Shown: piece by piece, positions 55,759 to 64,000 of the stretch | How positions within the stretch are numbered: position 1 is the first letter of the stretch | Layout of the letters: each line of letters starts with the position of its first letter | Source: Terrimicrobiaceae bacterium | GTDB taxonomy: Bacteria > Verrucomicrobiota > Verrucomicrobiia > Chthoniobacterales > Terrimicrobiaceae | DNA length: 64,000 nucleotides | Direction: 5' to 3' | Assembly (NCBI GenBank): GCA_018402345.1 | Contig: JAGYIV010000014.1 | Coordinates: 202,972 to 266,971, forward strand | The notes under the pieces: model-generated | What the model saw: the letters and a program-made list of their open reading frames with translations, nothing else | Told to the model about the DNA's origin: nothing | The model's database searches: none | Program-made: the position numbers and the translations under genes

Positions 55759-56211
55759 TCAGAACGGCACGCTCAACCCGGCGTGGCGTGCGAGTTTTTT
55801 CTGTCGTGTGTCGAAGGTGAGAAATTCCCGCGCGCCCAAGTGCACCGCGGTGGCGACGTGGAGCACATCGAGGGTGCGGTGGCCGTTTTTTGCGGTGCGT
55901 TGCATCGAGTAGGTCGCGGCGAGTCGCATGACGGCGTCCATATCACAGGGGGTGACGGCATTGATGCCTGCGGCGACATCCGCCTGCCAGTCGGAGACCA
56001 TCTGGTCGGCTTGGTGTCTGGGGTAGCCCTTGGTGCGGTCTGCCGAGTGGAGCCAGACTTGGAGTTCGATGGATTGGAGGAATTCGAACTCCAGAAGGCG
56101 GGTGAAGTGGAGGGGTTCGCGCATGGATGCACGGTGTTCCAAGGCGAGTGGAGTGTGGTCTTGGCGTCGGTATAGCGAGCACAGGAAGCTCGTGTCGGGA
56201 TAAGTGATCAT
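55759..56211 (-). CDS. PIN-domain toxin (VapC-like)
   Basis: A 150-residue PIN ribonuclease: MITYPDTSFLCSLYRRQ (first Asp), LLEFEFLQSIELQVW (Glu), TLDVLHVATAVHLGAREFLTFDTRQKKLARHAGL (later acidic residues). It overlaps the Phd-like antitoxin by 4 nt and converges closely on dxr. Together they form a third PIN toxin-antitoxin module in the window. Confidence 0.85.
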   Translation of the reverse strand: MITYPDTSFLCSLYRRQDHTPLALEHRASMREPLHFTRLLEFEFLQSIELQVWLHSADRTKGYPRHQADQMVSDWQADVAAGINAVTPCDMDAVMRLAATYSMQRTAKNGHRTLDVLHVATAVHLGAREFLTFDTRQKKLARHAGLSVPF

Positions 56212-56462
56212 GGTTCCCCGGTTTCAAAAGCCCGCATTTCCTCGACCTCGTCGGAACTGAACACCCGGTCACCCCAGAGTCGCTGGAGGCGGGCTTCGTA
56301 ATCGGGAATGGGGGGCAATTTTTTTTTGGTCTTGGTGCCCGGAGGAGAAATTTTTGCGACGGGCTTCGAGTGTTTGGTGATGAGAATCTCCTCGCCGCCG
56401 GCGAGCCAGGCCTCGAGCTTTGGAAAATCGTAACGCAAATCGCGGATCGTGGCGGTCTTCAT
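56208..56462 (-). CDS. Phd/YefM-like antitoxin
   Basis: An 84-residue protein: MKTATIRDLRYDFPKLEAWLAGGEEILITKHSKPVAKISPP matches the Phd/YefM DNA-binding fold (TIRDLR, EEILITKHSKPVAKI). The C-terminal part is charged and would wrap the toxin. Its start codon lies 2 nt from a perfect 18-bp palindrome with no obvious Shine-Dalgarno sequence, so the message may be leaderless. Confidence 0.82.
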   Translation of the reverse strand: MKTATIRDLRYDFPKLEAWLAGGEEILITKHSKPVAKISPPGTKTKKKLPPIPDYEARLQRLWGDRVFSSDEVEEMRAFETGEP

Positions 56463-56464
56463 AT

Positions 56465-56482
56465 CATCACAATATTGTGATG
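56465..56482. promoter_or_regulatory. Putative operator of third PIN module (18-bp perfect palindrome)
   Basis: CATCACAATATTGTGATG is a perfect palindrome 2 nt upstream of the antitoxin start codon. Phd-type antitoxins repress their operons through such sites, so autoregulation is strongly suggested. Confidence 0.75.
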
Positions 56483-56554
56483 TTTTTTTGCGTCAAGTCG
56501 TGCGCTGCCGAGGCTGCGTTGGATCGGTGCGAAAAACATGGGCCCCTAAAGTTG

Positions 56555-56586
56555 AAGGCCGCCGAAGCGATTGCTTCAGCGGCCTT
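56555..56586. terminator. Long hairpin downstream of the HNH gene
   Basis: The arms AAGGCCGC/GCGGCCTT and GAAGC/GCTTC pair around a GATT loop with one mismatch. It lies 91 nt beyond the HNH stop codon and before the antitoxin gene on the same strand. No T-run follows on the minus strand, so a terminator function is uncertain. Confidence 0.35.
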
Positions 56587-56676
56587 CTGTTCCCCCCAGA
56601 ACGCGGTCACAATGGCACGGGCTTTTTCGTGCGGCAAGCGATTTTTTTCAGAAAAATCAAAAAATATTTCAACTAG

Positions 56677-57294
56677 CTACCCGTCACCGAGTTCCACATT
56701 CCAGTAAGCAATGTCCAAGAAGTGTTTCCAGCTATCATGTGGGTGCGCGGAGAGGGAGATGTTGAGGAATGGCTGCCATTTCGGGCGCTTGGGTTTTTTG
56801 ACGAGCGCCATGCCAGCCTCGTGCGGGAGGCGGTTTCCTTTGCGGGTGTTGCAGCGGATGCACGAGCAGACGATGTTTTCCCAGGTTGTCTGCCCGCCGC
56901 GGTCGCGGGGGAGGACGTGGTCGAGATTCAGCAACTCGCGGGAGAGGGTTTTGCCGCAATATTGGCAAGTGTTTTTGTCCCGCTCGAAGACGTTGTGGCG
57001 GGTGAACTTGACTTCCTTCTTCGGCAGGCGGTCGAAGAGGAGGAGCACGATGATGCGGGGGATGCGGATGTGCATGGAGATGGTATTCACCATTTCGCCG
57101 CCATCCGGATTGCGGCGGGAAAAATCCTGCCAGCTTGAAAAGTCATGGGTCATGAACCCTTGGGAATTATCCGCCGAAACGACCTGCGCGTGGCCTTGGT
57201 AAAGCAAGGTGAACGCACGGCGGGCGCTGCAGGTGTTGACCGCCTGCCAGAGCCTGTTGAGCACCAGAACGGGTGTGTCAAGAATGGATTGCAT
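56677..57294 (-). CDS. HNH endonuclease
   Basis: A 205-residue protein with a short N-terminal domain (MQSILDTPVLVLNRLWQAVNTCSARRAF) and a zinc-bound HNH nuclease centre: RDKNTCQYCGKTLSRELLNLDHVLPRDRGGQTTWENIVCSCIRCNTRKGNR, with two CxxC pairs and the catalytic LDHVLP His. Stand-alone proteins like this are common in bacteria and may act in DNA repair or as mobile-element relics. No intron, restriction or phage genes adjoin it. Confidence 0.88.
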   Translation of the reverse strand: MQSILDTPVLVLNRLWQAVNTCSARRAFTLLYQGHAQVVSADNSQGFMTHDFSSWQDFSRRNPDGGEMVNTISMHIRIPRIIVLLLFDRLPKKEVKFTRHNVFERDKNTCQYCGKTLSRELLNLDHVLPRDRGGQTTWENIVCSCIRCNTRKGNRLPHEAGMALVKKPKRPKWQPFLNISLSAHPHDSWKHFLDIAYWNVELGDG

Positions 57295-57400
57295 AGAGGA
57301 ATATTCCGCCTCGGACGGGGCGAACAGTAGAGAGGGGAGGGGCTGATTGTCAAACTGTGTGGCGCTTTTGCAAAGGAAACGTCACAAAGCCGCAGGCGCC

Positions 57401-58770
57401 TCAGACGAATTTTCCGGGATTCAGGAGGCCCTTGGGGTCCAGCGCGCGCTTCAGCGTGGCATGCAGGGCGCGGGTCTCCGGCGGGAGCGCCTGTTTCCAC
57501 CAGGGTTTCTTGGCGAGGCCAATGCCGTGCTCACCGGTGATTGTGCCGTTCCATGCGAGGACCTGCGTGAAGAGTTCGTCCAATGCGGCGTTGGCTTTTT
57601 TCATGACACGCGGGTTGTCGGGTTCGGCGACCATGATGTTGACGTGGATGTTGCCATCCCCCGCGTGGCCGAAGCAGGCGACCGGGAAGCCTGATTTTTT
57701 CTGGAGGCGCGCGGCGAAGTTCACCAGATCAACGAGGCGTCCGCGCGGAACCACGATGTCCTCGTTCAGCTTTTTGAGGCCAGTGGCCTTGAGGGATTGG
57801 GAGTAGAGGCGGCGGAGTCCCCAGAGTGCCTCGCAAGCCGACTCGGTGGTTGCTTTGCGGATGCCGTTGGCGCCAGTGCTTTGGAGAAGCTTCGCCAGCG
57901 TGGCCGCCTCGCTGCGGACGCTGGCTGGTTGGCCATCGACTTCAAGGATGACTTGCGCATCGCCCTCGGGAAATTCGGCATTTGGCTGGAAGGCACGGGC
58001 CGAGCGCAACGTGAAGGCATCCGCCACCTCCACCGCCGCCGGCAGGTGGCCGTGGGCGAAAACCGTTTGGATGGCGGCGGCGGCATCCGACATTTTCGCA
58101 AAGCCCGACGGAGAGCACCGCTCGAGCCGGCGGGTGCGGGAGAAGGCGGAGGGTGGCCTCGGTGACCATTCCCAAGAGCCCCTCGGAGCCTGGCAAACAG
58201 GCCCACCAGATCGAAGCCTGTCTTGTTTTTGTGGGTGCGTCCGCCGCAGCGAACGATCGAGCCGTCCGGCAGCACGACGGTGAGGCCGAGGATATAGTTG
58301 CGCGTCACTCCATATTTGAGGCAGCGGGGGCCGCCGGCGTTGGTGGCGATGTTTCCTCCGATGCTACAATCCTTCAGGCTGGCCGGATCTGGCGGGTAGA
58401 AGAGGCCTTTCGAACGGACCTTGGCTTGGAGGTCGCCAGTGATCACTCCGGGTTGGACGACCGCCACGAAATCCTGCGGGTTGATTTCGAGGATCCGGTT
58501 CATGCGGTCGAGGCAGAGCACGATGCCGCCATTCACAGGTGTGCAGCCACCTACGTATCCGAAGCCCGCGCCGCGGGGAGTGACAGGGACGCCCGCATGG
58601 TTCGCCGCGCGTAGAACAAAGGCTGTTTCCTCGGTGCTTCCAGGAAACACCACAGCGTCAGGCTTGCCAGCTGCGAACCATTTGTCAGAGCGGTATTCCG
58701 GCGGGGGAGAAGTCGAGATGGAATCCGCGCCGAGCTTGGCGCGGAGTTTCTTCAGCAGAGCCGCGGTCAT
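57401..58770 (-). CDS. FAD-linked oxidase (GlcD/D-lactate dehydrogenase-like), frameshifted twice
   Basis: Three frames together give one flavoprotein of about 455 residues: GVPVTPRGAGFGYVGGCTPVNGG and CSIGGNIATNAGGPRCLKYG (FAD-binding PCMH domain), AGSEGLLGMVTEATLRLLPHP, then ACFGHAGDGNIHVNIMV and GTITGEHGIGLAKKPWW (oxidase C-terminal domain). It oxidises a 2-hydroxy acid such as glycolate or D-lactate. The breaks near 58190-58193 and 58095-58105 can each be closed by removing one base. It overlaps the HAD gene by 4 nt. Its substrate is not settled. Confidence 0.8.
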
Positions 58771-59550
58771 TGGTTGGATGTCAGATGGAAGACATGCCAG
58801 GACTCGGCCACGCCATCTGCCGCACGCTTCGAGGCGCAGTGGCCTCCCGCCAATTGCACGGTTTCGCGCACCTCGGGGATCGCATTCACCGGGCAGCAGG
58901 GAAACTTTGCAAAGCGCCCGTCGAGCATGGGGATGTCGTTGAAATGGTCGCCCGCCGCCAGCACCTCGTGTTTGCCCACGCCGAGCAGCCTGCAGAGTTC
59001 CGCGAGCGAACTCCCCTTGTGGTAGTCGCGGTGGGCGAAGCGCAGGTAGATCGTGTTCCGCTGGTGCGAGAGTTCGGGGTGGGCGTGGGATTCGCGATCG
59101 AGAAACGCCACGAACTCCTCCATGACCCGCTCGTCGCTTGTGACCACTCCCGCCGGTTGGCCGTTTTCCTCGATCCACGTGATGCCGGGATGGCCGTCCA
59201 CCATGGCGCGGATGCGCCCGATCAGCGGCTCGGCCTCGACAAAGAGGTCGTCGTGGCGTTTGTAGCATGCCTCGTTCCACGGCGTCTCCGGCACCCACTC
59301 GCCCGCGCTGTTTCTGTGAAAAATCTCGCGTTCGTTGGTGAGCAGGAAGTCGGGCAGGACTGGGTGCGGCGAATTCATTGATTCCCTTGATGGCGTGTTC
59401 CAGGCTGCGGCCGGTGTTCACCGCCCAACAACCTCCGAGGCGTTTGTGGGTGGAAAGAACCTCTGCCAGCGCCGGGGTGCAGCGCCCGCCGACAAAGTGC
59501 TCGGTGAGTGTGCCGTCGAAATCCGTGCTGAGAAGCCGTATGTGAGACAT
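58767..59550 (-). CDS. HAD-superfamily hydrolase (Cof-like), frameshifted
   Basis: The N-terminus MSHIRLLSTDFDGTLTEHFVGGRCTPALAEVL and CWAVNTGRSLEHAIKG (motifs I and II) is read from 59550. The remainder with EVLAAGDHFNDIPMLDGRFAKFPCCP (motifs III/IV region, GDxxND) is in another frame from about 59375. Removing one A in the AA near 59375 would join them as KGIMNSPHPVLPDFLLTNE. The cap domain contains TWIEENGQPAGV. It resembles sugar-phosphate phosphatases and probably forms an operon with the oxidase gene, perhaps for phosphoglycolate-to-glyoxylate salvage; this is speculative. Confidence 0.75.
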
Positions 59551-59628
59551 GGGCGAGGAATAAACACGCGAGTGAGCCGTGGCGCAATTTTTCTCTCCCT
59601 GCGGCGCAGCATTTGTTCAAATGGAGGA

Positions 59629-59894
59629 ATGAAGTCCGCTTACGAACTCGCCATGGGCCGTCTTGAGAAATCAGCGCCCGCCGTGTCGCTCACCGAGGAG
59701 CAAAAACCGCCATCAATGACATCAACACGCGCATGGATGCCGCGATCGCCGAGAAGAAAATCCTCCTCGAAGGCGAACTCGCCAAAGCCGCACCGCACGA
59801 GCAGGAGTCGATCCGCCGGCAACTCGCCTCCGAACTCCGCCGCATCGAGGAAAAGCGTGAGCACGAGAAGGAAAAAATCCGGTCCGGCAAGTGA
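59629..59894 (+). CDS. Small coiled-coil protein, frameshifted
   Basis: The first part reads MKSAYELAMGRLEKSAPAVSLTEEQK. The second, in another frame, reads AINDINTRMDAAIAEKKILLEG and SELRRIEEKREHEKEKIRSGK to the stop at 59892-59894. Adding one A to the AAAAA run near 59702-59706 gives a continuous protein of about 88 residues, nearly all helical and charged. I do not know its function. It is preceded by GGAGG just before the ATG. Confidence 0.65.
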
Positions 59895-59964
59895 GAGTAG
59901 CCCCGCAGGCGCTTCCCACGTTTCCCTTGCCAAAGAGGCCGCCGCGAATATGGTGATGCCGCTT

Positions 59965-60039
59965 GGCGCCTTCGTCTAGGGGTTAGGACACAGCCCTCTC
60001 AAGGCTGGTGCACGGGTTCGAATCCCGTAGGCGCTGCCA
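59965..60039 (+). tRNA. tRNA-Glu (anticodon CTC)
   Basis: The cloverleaf has acceptor GGCGCCT/AGGCGCT with a G-U first pair, anticodon stem CAGCC/GGCTG around loop CTCTCAA (anticodon CTC, reading GAG), and T arm ACGGG-TTCGAAT-CCCGT. The discriminator G is followed by an encoded CCA (60037-60039). Confidence 0.93.
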
Positions 60040-60155
60040 GTTTTCCAGCCTCCCCCCGACAGGCTCCAACATACACCGCGGAGGGGCGTTTTTTTTTGGA
60101 TGATCCCGCACCGCTTGAAATGGCTTGGTGCCGGGGCGTAGGGTTGAGTGTGTTC

Positions 60156-61616
60156 ATGGCGGATTCCCTCAGAGGCCGGTTTTTATGGGTGCCGGTGATT
60201 TTACTGGGGTTGGCGTTGAGGGTTGTTGATTTGGGGGTGGCGCCGATGCATGCGGACGAGGCGGTGGGAGCGCGGATCACCGCCGAGCGGTTGGAGGGCA
60301 GGGGGTATGCGTTTGATCCTGCGCATTTCCACGGGCCGACGCTTTCGTGGCTCGGTGCTGGTGCGGCGGGGCTTTCCGGGAGGACCGGGTATGGGGAATT
60401 GGATGAGGTGGTATTGCGGTTGGTGCCGGCGTTGCTGGGCTCATTGGCGGTGTTGCTGCCACTGGTTTTATGGCCTTGGATCGGCGGGAGCGGGGCGCTG
60501 ATGGGCGGGGTGTTTCTGGCGACCTCGCCGCTGCTTTGCATGTATTCGAGGGTGTATATCCACGAGGCGGTATTGGTCTTTTTTTCGGCTGTGGCGCTTG
60601 GGTGCCTGGCCTGGTGGTTGCGCTCGAGGGATGTGCGGGCGGCGGTCTGCGGCGGGATCGCGCTCGGGTTGATGGCCGCCACGAAGGAAACATTTGTGAT
60701 TCCCGCGTCGGGGTGGTGCGCTGGGCTTGCGGCAGTGTGGCCGATGGTTCGGGGGCGGGAGTTCGTGGTCGCTGCTGGGGCCGCAGGGTTGGGGTTTCTG
60801 GCGGTGGTGGTCGCGGCGTATGGGAATCCGCTGCATTTCCTTTCGACTTTTTTCAACTATGCGACCGATGCAGGGCATGCGAAGCCGTGGCATTACTACG
60901 CGGAGTTGATGGTGGTGCCGAAGTATCGCGCGCCGCAGTGGTGGACCGAGGCTGGGATCGCGCTGCTGGCGTTGGTCGGGGCATGGAGCGGATGGCGTCG
61001 GGCGAATCCGTTGGTGATCGTGCTGGCTGTGTCGACGGTCGTTCAACTCGGAGTGTATTCGGCGATTTCCTACAAGACACCTTGGTTGATGATGGGTGCC
61101 TGGATGCAAGCTTGTGTGTTGGCGGGTGTTGGCGTTGGGGTGTTGATTGGCGGGGGGCAGCGGTGGCGACTTGCTGCGGGATTGGCGGTTTTAGCCTTGG
61201 TGGCGGTGTTTCAATTCCAGCAGGCGCGGGCGGCGGTCTTTCGTTTTCCAGCGGACGCGAGGAATCCGATGGCGTTTGCGCCAACCTCGGGAAATGTCAT
61301 TTCACTGGGTGAGCGGTTGCGTGCCTTGAGCGAGAAGTCGCCTGCCTTTCGCGAGAGCCGGATTGCGGTGGTGGGCAGGGGATACTGGCCGTTGCCATGG
61401 TATTTGCGTGGTGCGGACGAGGTCGGTTACTTTGATTCTCTTCCGCTTGGTGCGGAGGCATTCGGAGTGGTGATTGCGATGCCGGAGAGCGCGGAGGAAA
61501 CGGCACGCGTGCTATCGAGCTCGCATGCGGTGTTTTTCAACGGGCTCAGGCACGAGGTGCCGTTGACGGTGTTTGTGAGGTATGACATCCGAGCAGAGGA
61601 ATTGGTCTCACAATGA
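60156..61616 (+). CDS. Agl23-like (TIGR03663) polytopic membrane glycosyltransferase
   Basis: A 486-residue GT-C protein with about ten hydrophobic segments. The first loop RVVDLGVAPMHADEAVGARITAERLEGRGYAFDPAHFHGPTLSWLG has the HxDE acidic pair and the PxxxHGP motif of the TIGR03663 group. MYSRVYIHEAVLVFFSAVA and ATKETFVIPASG follow as in relatives. These enzymes transfer sugars from lipid carriers outside the cytoplasm; the archaeal member Agl23 is linked to lipid-linked glycan export. It overlaps apbE by 4 nt. Confidence 0.8.
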   Translation: MADSLRGRFLWVPVILLGLALRVVDLGVAPMHADEAVGARITAERLEGRGYAFDPAHFHGPTLSWLGAGAAGLSGRTGYGELDEVVLRLVPALLGSLAVLLPLVLWPWIGGSGALMGGVFLATSPLLCMYSRVYIHEAVLVFFSAVALGCLAWWLRSRDVRAAVCGGIALGLMAATKETFVIPASGWCAGLAAVWPMVRGREFVVAAGAAGLGFLAVVVAAYGNPLHFLSTFFNYATDAGHAKPWHYYAELMVVPKYRAPQWWTEAGIALLALVGAWSGWRRANPLVIVLAVSTVVQLGVYSAISYKTPWLMMGAWMQACVLAGVGVGVLIGGGQRWRLAAGLAVLALVAVFQFQQARAAVFRFPADARNPMAFAPTSGNVISLGERLRALSEKSPAFRESRIAVVGRGYWPLPWYLRGADEVGYFDSLPLGAEAFGVVIAMPESAEETARVLSSSHAVFFNGLRHEVPLTVFVRYDIRAEELVSQ

Positions 61617-62460
61617 GCGCGGCGCATCAGGCGGTGCCGTTTTTCGAGAATCCCTCGCTGCAGAGGTATGCCTCGGAGGCAATGAAAACGACCTTTCGCA
61701 TTTTCGTGCCCGGCGGAGATCGAGCGCTTGTGGACTCCGCCGTCTCCGAGGCGTTTCAAAAACTCGAGGAGCTTGAGGGGTGCTCAGCCGCTATGTGCCG
61801 GGAAGCGACATCAGCCGCATCAATGCGATGGAAGCCGGGGAAACTCTCTTCCTCAGCGACGAGTGCGACCGCTGCCTGCGCTTGGCGATCGAGGCTTCGG
61901 CTGCAACAGGCGGTCGGTTCGATCCCTGCGCGGGCACGATGATCGATGCGGTGAAGTCGGGGTCAGTAGCCACTGGAACAGTGCGCGGGATCGTTTCGCT
62001 CGATGGGCACAAGCCACTCGTCACATGCCTCGAAGCCGGGCGCGTGCTGGATCTTGGGGCGATCGGCAAGGGGTTTGCGCTGGAGCGCATGGGAGAAATT
62101 CTCGCCGTGCATGGAATCGCGGATGCGCTGCTGACCTCCGGGGCGAGCACGATTCTGGCGATGGGGTCGATGGATTGGCCGATCGACATCCCGCATTCGG
62201 CCGGCCCGAGGCGTTTGCACTTGCGCGCCTCCGCGCTTGCGGCGTCGGGAAATTCGCAACAGGGCGCCCACATTGTAAATCCCATGGATGGCACGGCGGC
62301 TCGAGTCTTCGAAAATGTCTGGGTGGTCCACCCGAGGGCGCCATTAGCCGATGCCTTCTCGACGGCGTGCTTCACCATGACGCCCGAGGAAATCGCGGAG
62401 TTCGCAGCGCTCCTTCCGGCGGGGTGCCGCGTGATCAGTGATCCCGACTGGAGCGCGTAA
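61613..62460 (+). CDS. apbE: FAD:protein FMN transferase ApbE, frameshifted
   Basis: The first frame gives MKTTFRIFVPGGDRALVDSAVSEAFQKLEELEG. The second gives LSRYVPGSDISRINAMEAGETL, ATGGRFDPCAGTMIDAVKSG, VLDLGAIGKGFALERMGEIL, ALLTSGASTILAMG and GAHIVNPMDGTAARVFENVWVVHP. Together these are the full ApbE pattern, including the Mg2+ and FAD sites. ApbE attaches FMN to Thr of redox membrane proteins. Adding a C near 61782-61784 restores the frame. It follows the Agl23-like gene by a 4-nt overlap. Confidence 0.85.
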
Positions 62461-62463
62461 GGA

Positions 62464-64000
62464 TCAGTGATTGGCCGAGAGGCTGACCGCCTTGTATCCA
62501 CCGCGGGAGCGGAACCACACGATCAGGCCGAGGTAGCAGAGGAGCATGAAGGCGGGGAAGACGATGACTTTTGCCAGCGAGCCTTGGCGGGCGGTTTTGG
62601 CGATGCTGGAGATTTCCTGCGATTGGGTTTCGGAAAGCGCCGAGAGTTTCGCGGGGTCGAGGGCGCGGTAGGTTCCGAAGAAATACGAATCGGATTTCGA
62701 GACGGTTTGGTAGACGCCGGGGGTTTTGGTCTCGATGGCGGACTCGATCGAGCGTTCCTGCATTTCGCCGATGAGCGGGCCGCCGAGGATGCCGACGGTC
62801 AGCATGCCGATGCCTGCAATGGCATTGAGGGTGAGCGCGCCGCCTTTGGGGGTTTGTTCGGCGACGACGCCCAGCATGGTCGGCCAGAAGAAGGTTTTGC
62901 CGACGCCGTAGAGGGTCGCGGCGAAGAAGATGAAGGCGAGGCCTTGGGCTGTTGAGAGTAAAAACAGGCCGGCGGATGCCAGCACGGCACACACGGCGAG
63001 AAGGCCGAGCGGGGTGAGTTTGCGGACAATCGGGCCTGCCACAAAACGAAGGCACATCATGATGCTCGATGTGTAGATCAATACCCAGAGTGGGTTCGCG
63101 CCGATGGCATGGAGGGGTTCTTCCATGATGCCCGAGATGGCGCCGTCTGTTCCCAGTTCGGTGGTGGCGAGCGGCATCATGATAAGGCACAGGAAAAGCA
63201 GAATCGGGCGGCCCAGCGAGCGGCAATAGAGGCCGTAGGCAGCGACGGAGACGATGAGGAGGGTCCAGGTGACCGCCTGTGGCCAACCGAAGACCATGCC
63301 AAGTTGCTTGAAGACGAGGAATCCTGCGAGGGCCGCGCCGAGGACGCCGAATTCGGCGAGCATCTCGCGGTAGGAGGTGCCAGCGGCCACACGTTCGTTC
63401 ACCGGGAATTTCGCCCGAAGGAGCATGAGCATGTAAACGATGGCCGGTATCGAAATGAGATAGACCAGAATGCGCCAATCGGCCGCGACCTTCGCGCCGA
63501 GGAAGATCGAAATGAGGCCGCCAACCACAAGTCCAGCCGGCCAGCCAGCGTGGAGGATATTCAGCCATTTCGTTTTCTCACGGTTGAAAAGAGTGGCCAC
63601 GACGGGATTGATGAAGGCCTCCACGGTGCCATTCCCAGGCCGAGGATAATCGACCCCGCGTAGAGCAAGTTCCATGCGGCCGCGCGAGCGGCGGCAAGGG
63701 CCTCACCCTCCAGCGGAGCGCCTGAAGGGTGGAGAACGGCGTGGGCTTGGAGCGCGAGCACGGCGTAGACGGCATAGCAGACAAAACTGAACACCATCGC
63801 CGCCCGGTAGCCCACGCGGTCGATGACCAGGCTGAAGAGAATGATCGAGATGGCGAACGGCCAGATGCCCGCTCCGAAGAGTTCCTGGGCTTTGACCTTG
63901 TCCAGGCCGAGGTCTGCGGGCCAGAGCGAGGGGTCGTTGACGAGGAACGCCCTCGTGATGAAGGCGAACGAGGTGGTGACGAGGGCGATGAAGCAACCCC
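62464..64000 (-). CDS. Major facilitator superfamily transporter, frameshifted and cut by the window end
   Basis: The visible part covers nearly the whole 12-helix protein. From the window edge: DPSLWPADLGLDKVKAQELFGAGIWPFAISIILFSLVIDRVGYR (helix 2 and the 2-3 loop DRVG.R), then a break near 63634, then NGTVEAFINPVVATLFNREKTKWLNILHAGWPAGLVVGG and the C-terminal half. Adding one G near 63634 joins IILGL and GNGTVEAFINP. It resembles MFS sugar or organic-anion carriers seen in PVC bacteria; the substrate is unknown. Its start lies beyond 64000. Confidence 0.78.

Noticed and set aside
60040..60100. C-rich/G-rich segment and T-run after tRNA-Glu as a terminator
   Set aside because: The possible stem is bulged and does not sit directly before the T-run; too weak to call.

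Overview
The window is a dense, GC-rich bacterial chromosome segment with both strands in use. It carries about 60 protein genes, two tRNA genes (Arg-CCT and Glu-CTC) and no rRNA, CRISPR array, transposase or phage gene. The gene mix suggests Verrucomicrobiota or a close PVC relative: two PilT-type ATPases in one cluster, six-repeat ribosomal protein S1, an RRM protein next to miaA, many GxxExxY and PIN-domain accessory genes, a LacI regulator, MEP-pathway isoprenoid genes and an Agl23-like glycosyltransferase. This assignment is an inference from gene content; no rRNA or marker phylogeny was available.

Layout. 0-8 kb: end of a cation-efflux gene, then lipid genes (two cyclopropane-fatty-acid-synthase-type methyltransferases and a DUF1295 membrane reductase) around a glpK-glpD operon, with two GxxExxY genes each framed by its own inverted repeats. 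8-16 kb: COG0523 GTPase plus WD40 protein, RRM protein plus miaA, RlpA lipoprotein, a nucleotidyltransferase pair, a GT87-like membrane protein and two convergent PIN toxin-antitoxin modules. 16-29 kb: dsbD, a LacI regulator, then a minus-strand run (J-like protein, ispD, M42 peptidase, two PilT ATPases, DUF429-like protein), then rpsA with a glutaredoxin, and an M23 peptidase pair. 29-40 kb: a plus-strand run of housekeeping genes (BsuPI-like protein, tyrS, TPR protein, manC, fabF, Hsp33-like chaperone, malQ, trpB).

40-48 kb is a surface-glycan locus: three sulfotransferases and five glycosyltransferase-type proteins in two converging runs. 48-54 kb: hsp20, a repeat-littered spacer, a protein resembling archaeo-eukaryotic primases coupled to a TIM-barrel sugar isomerase, and a large FecR-domain secreted protein. 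54-64 kb: a HAD phosphatase, dxr, a third PIN module with a perfect operator palindrome, an HNH nuclease, a GlcD-like oxidase with a HAD phosphatase, an Agl23-like glycosyltransferase with ApbE, and an MFS transporter cut by the window end.

At least 13 open reading frames are broken by what look like single-base insertions or deletions, twelve of them beyond 38 kb. The protein on both sides of each break stays conserved, so most are probably base-calling errors rather than real gene decay. The most interesting items are the primase-like gene at 49.6 kb, the inverted-repeat-framed GxxExxY units at 1.6 and 6.2 kb with related repeat debris at 49.2 kb, and the sulfated-glycan locus.
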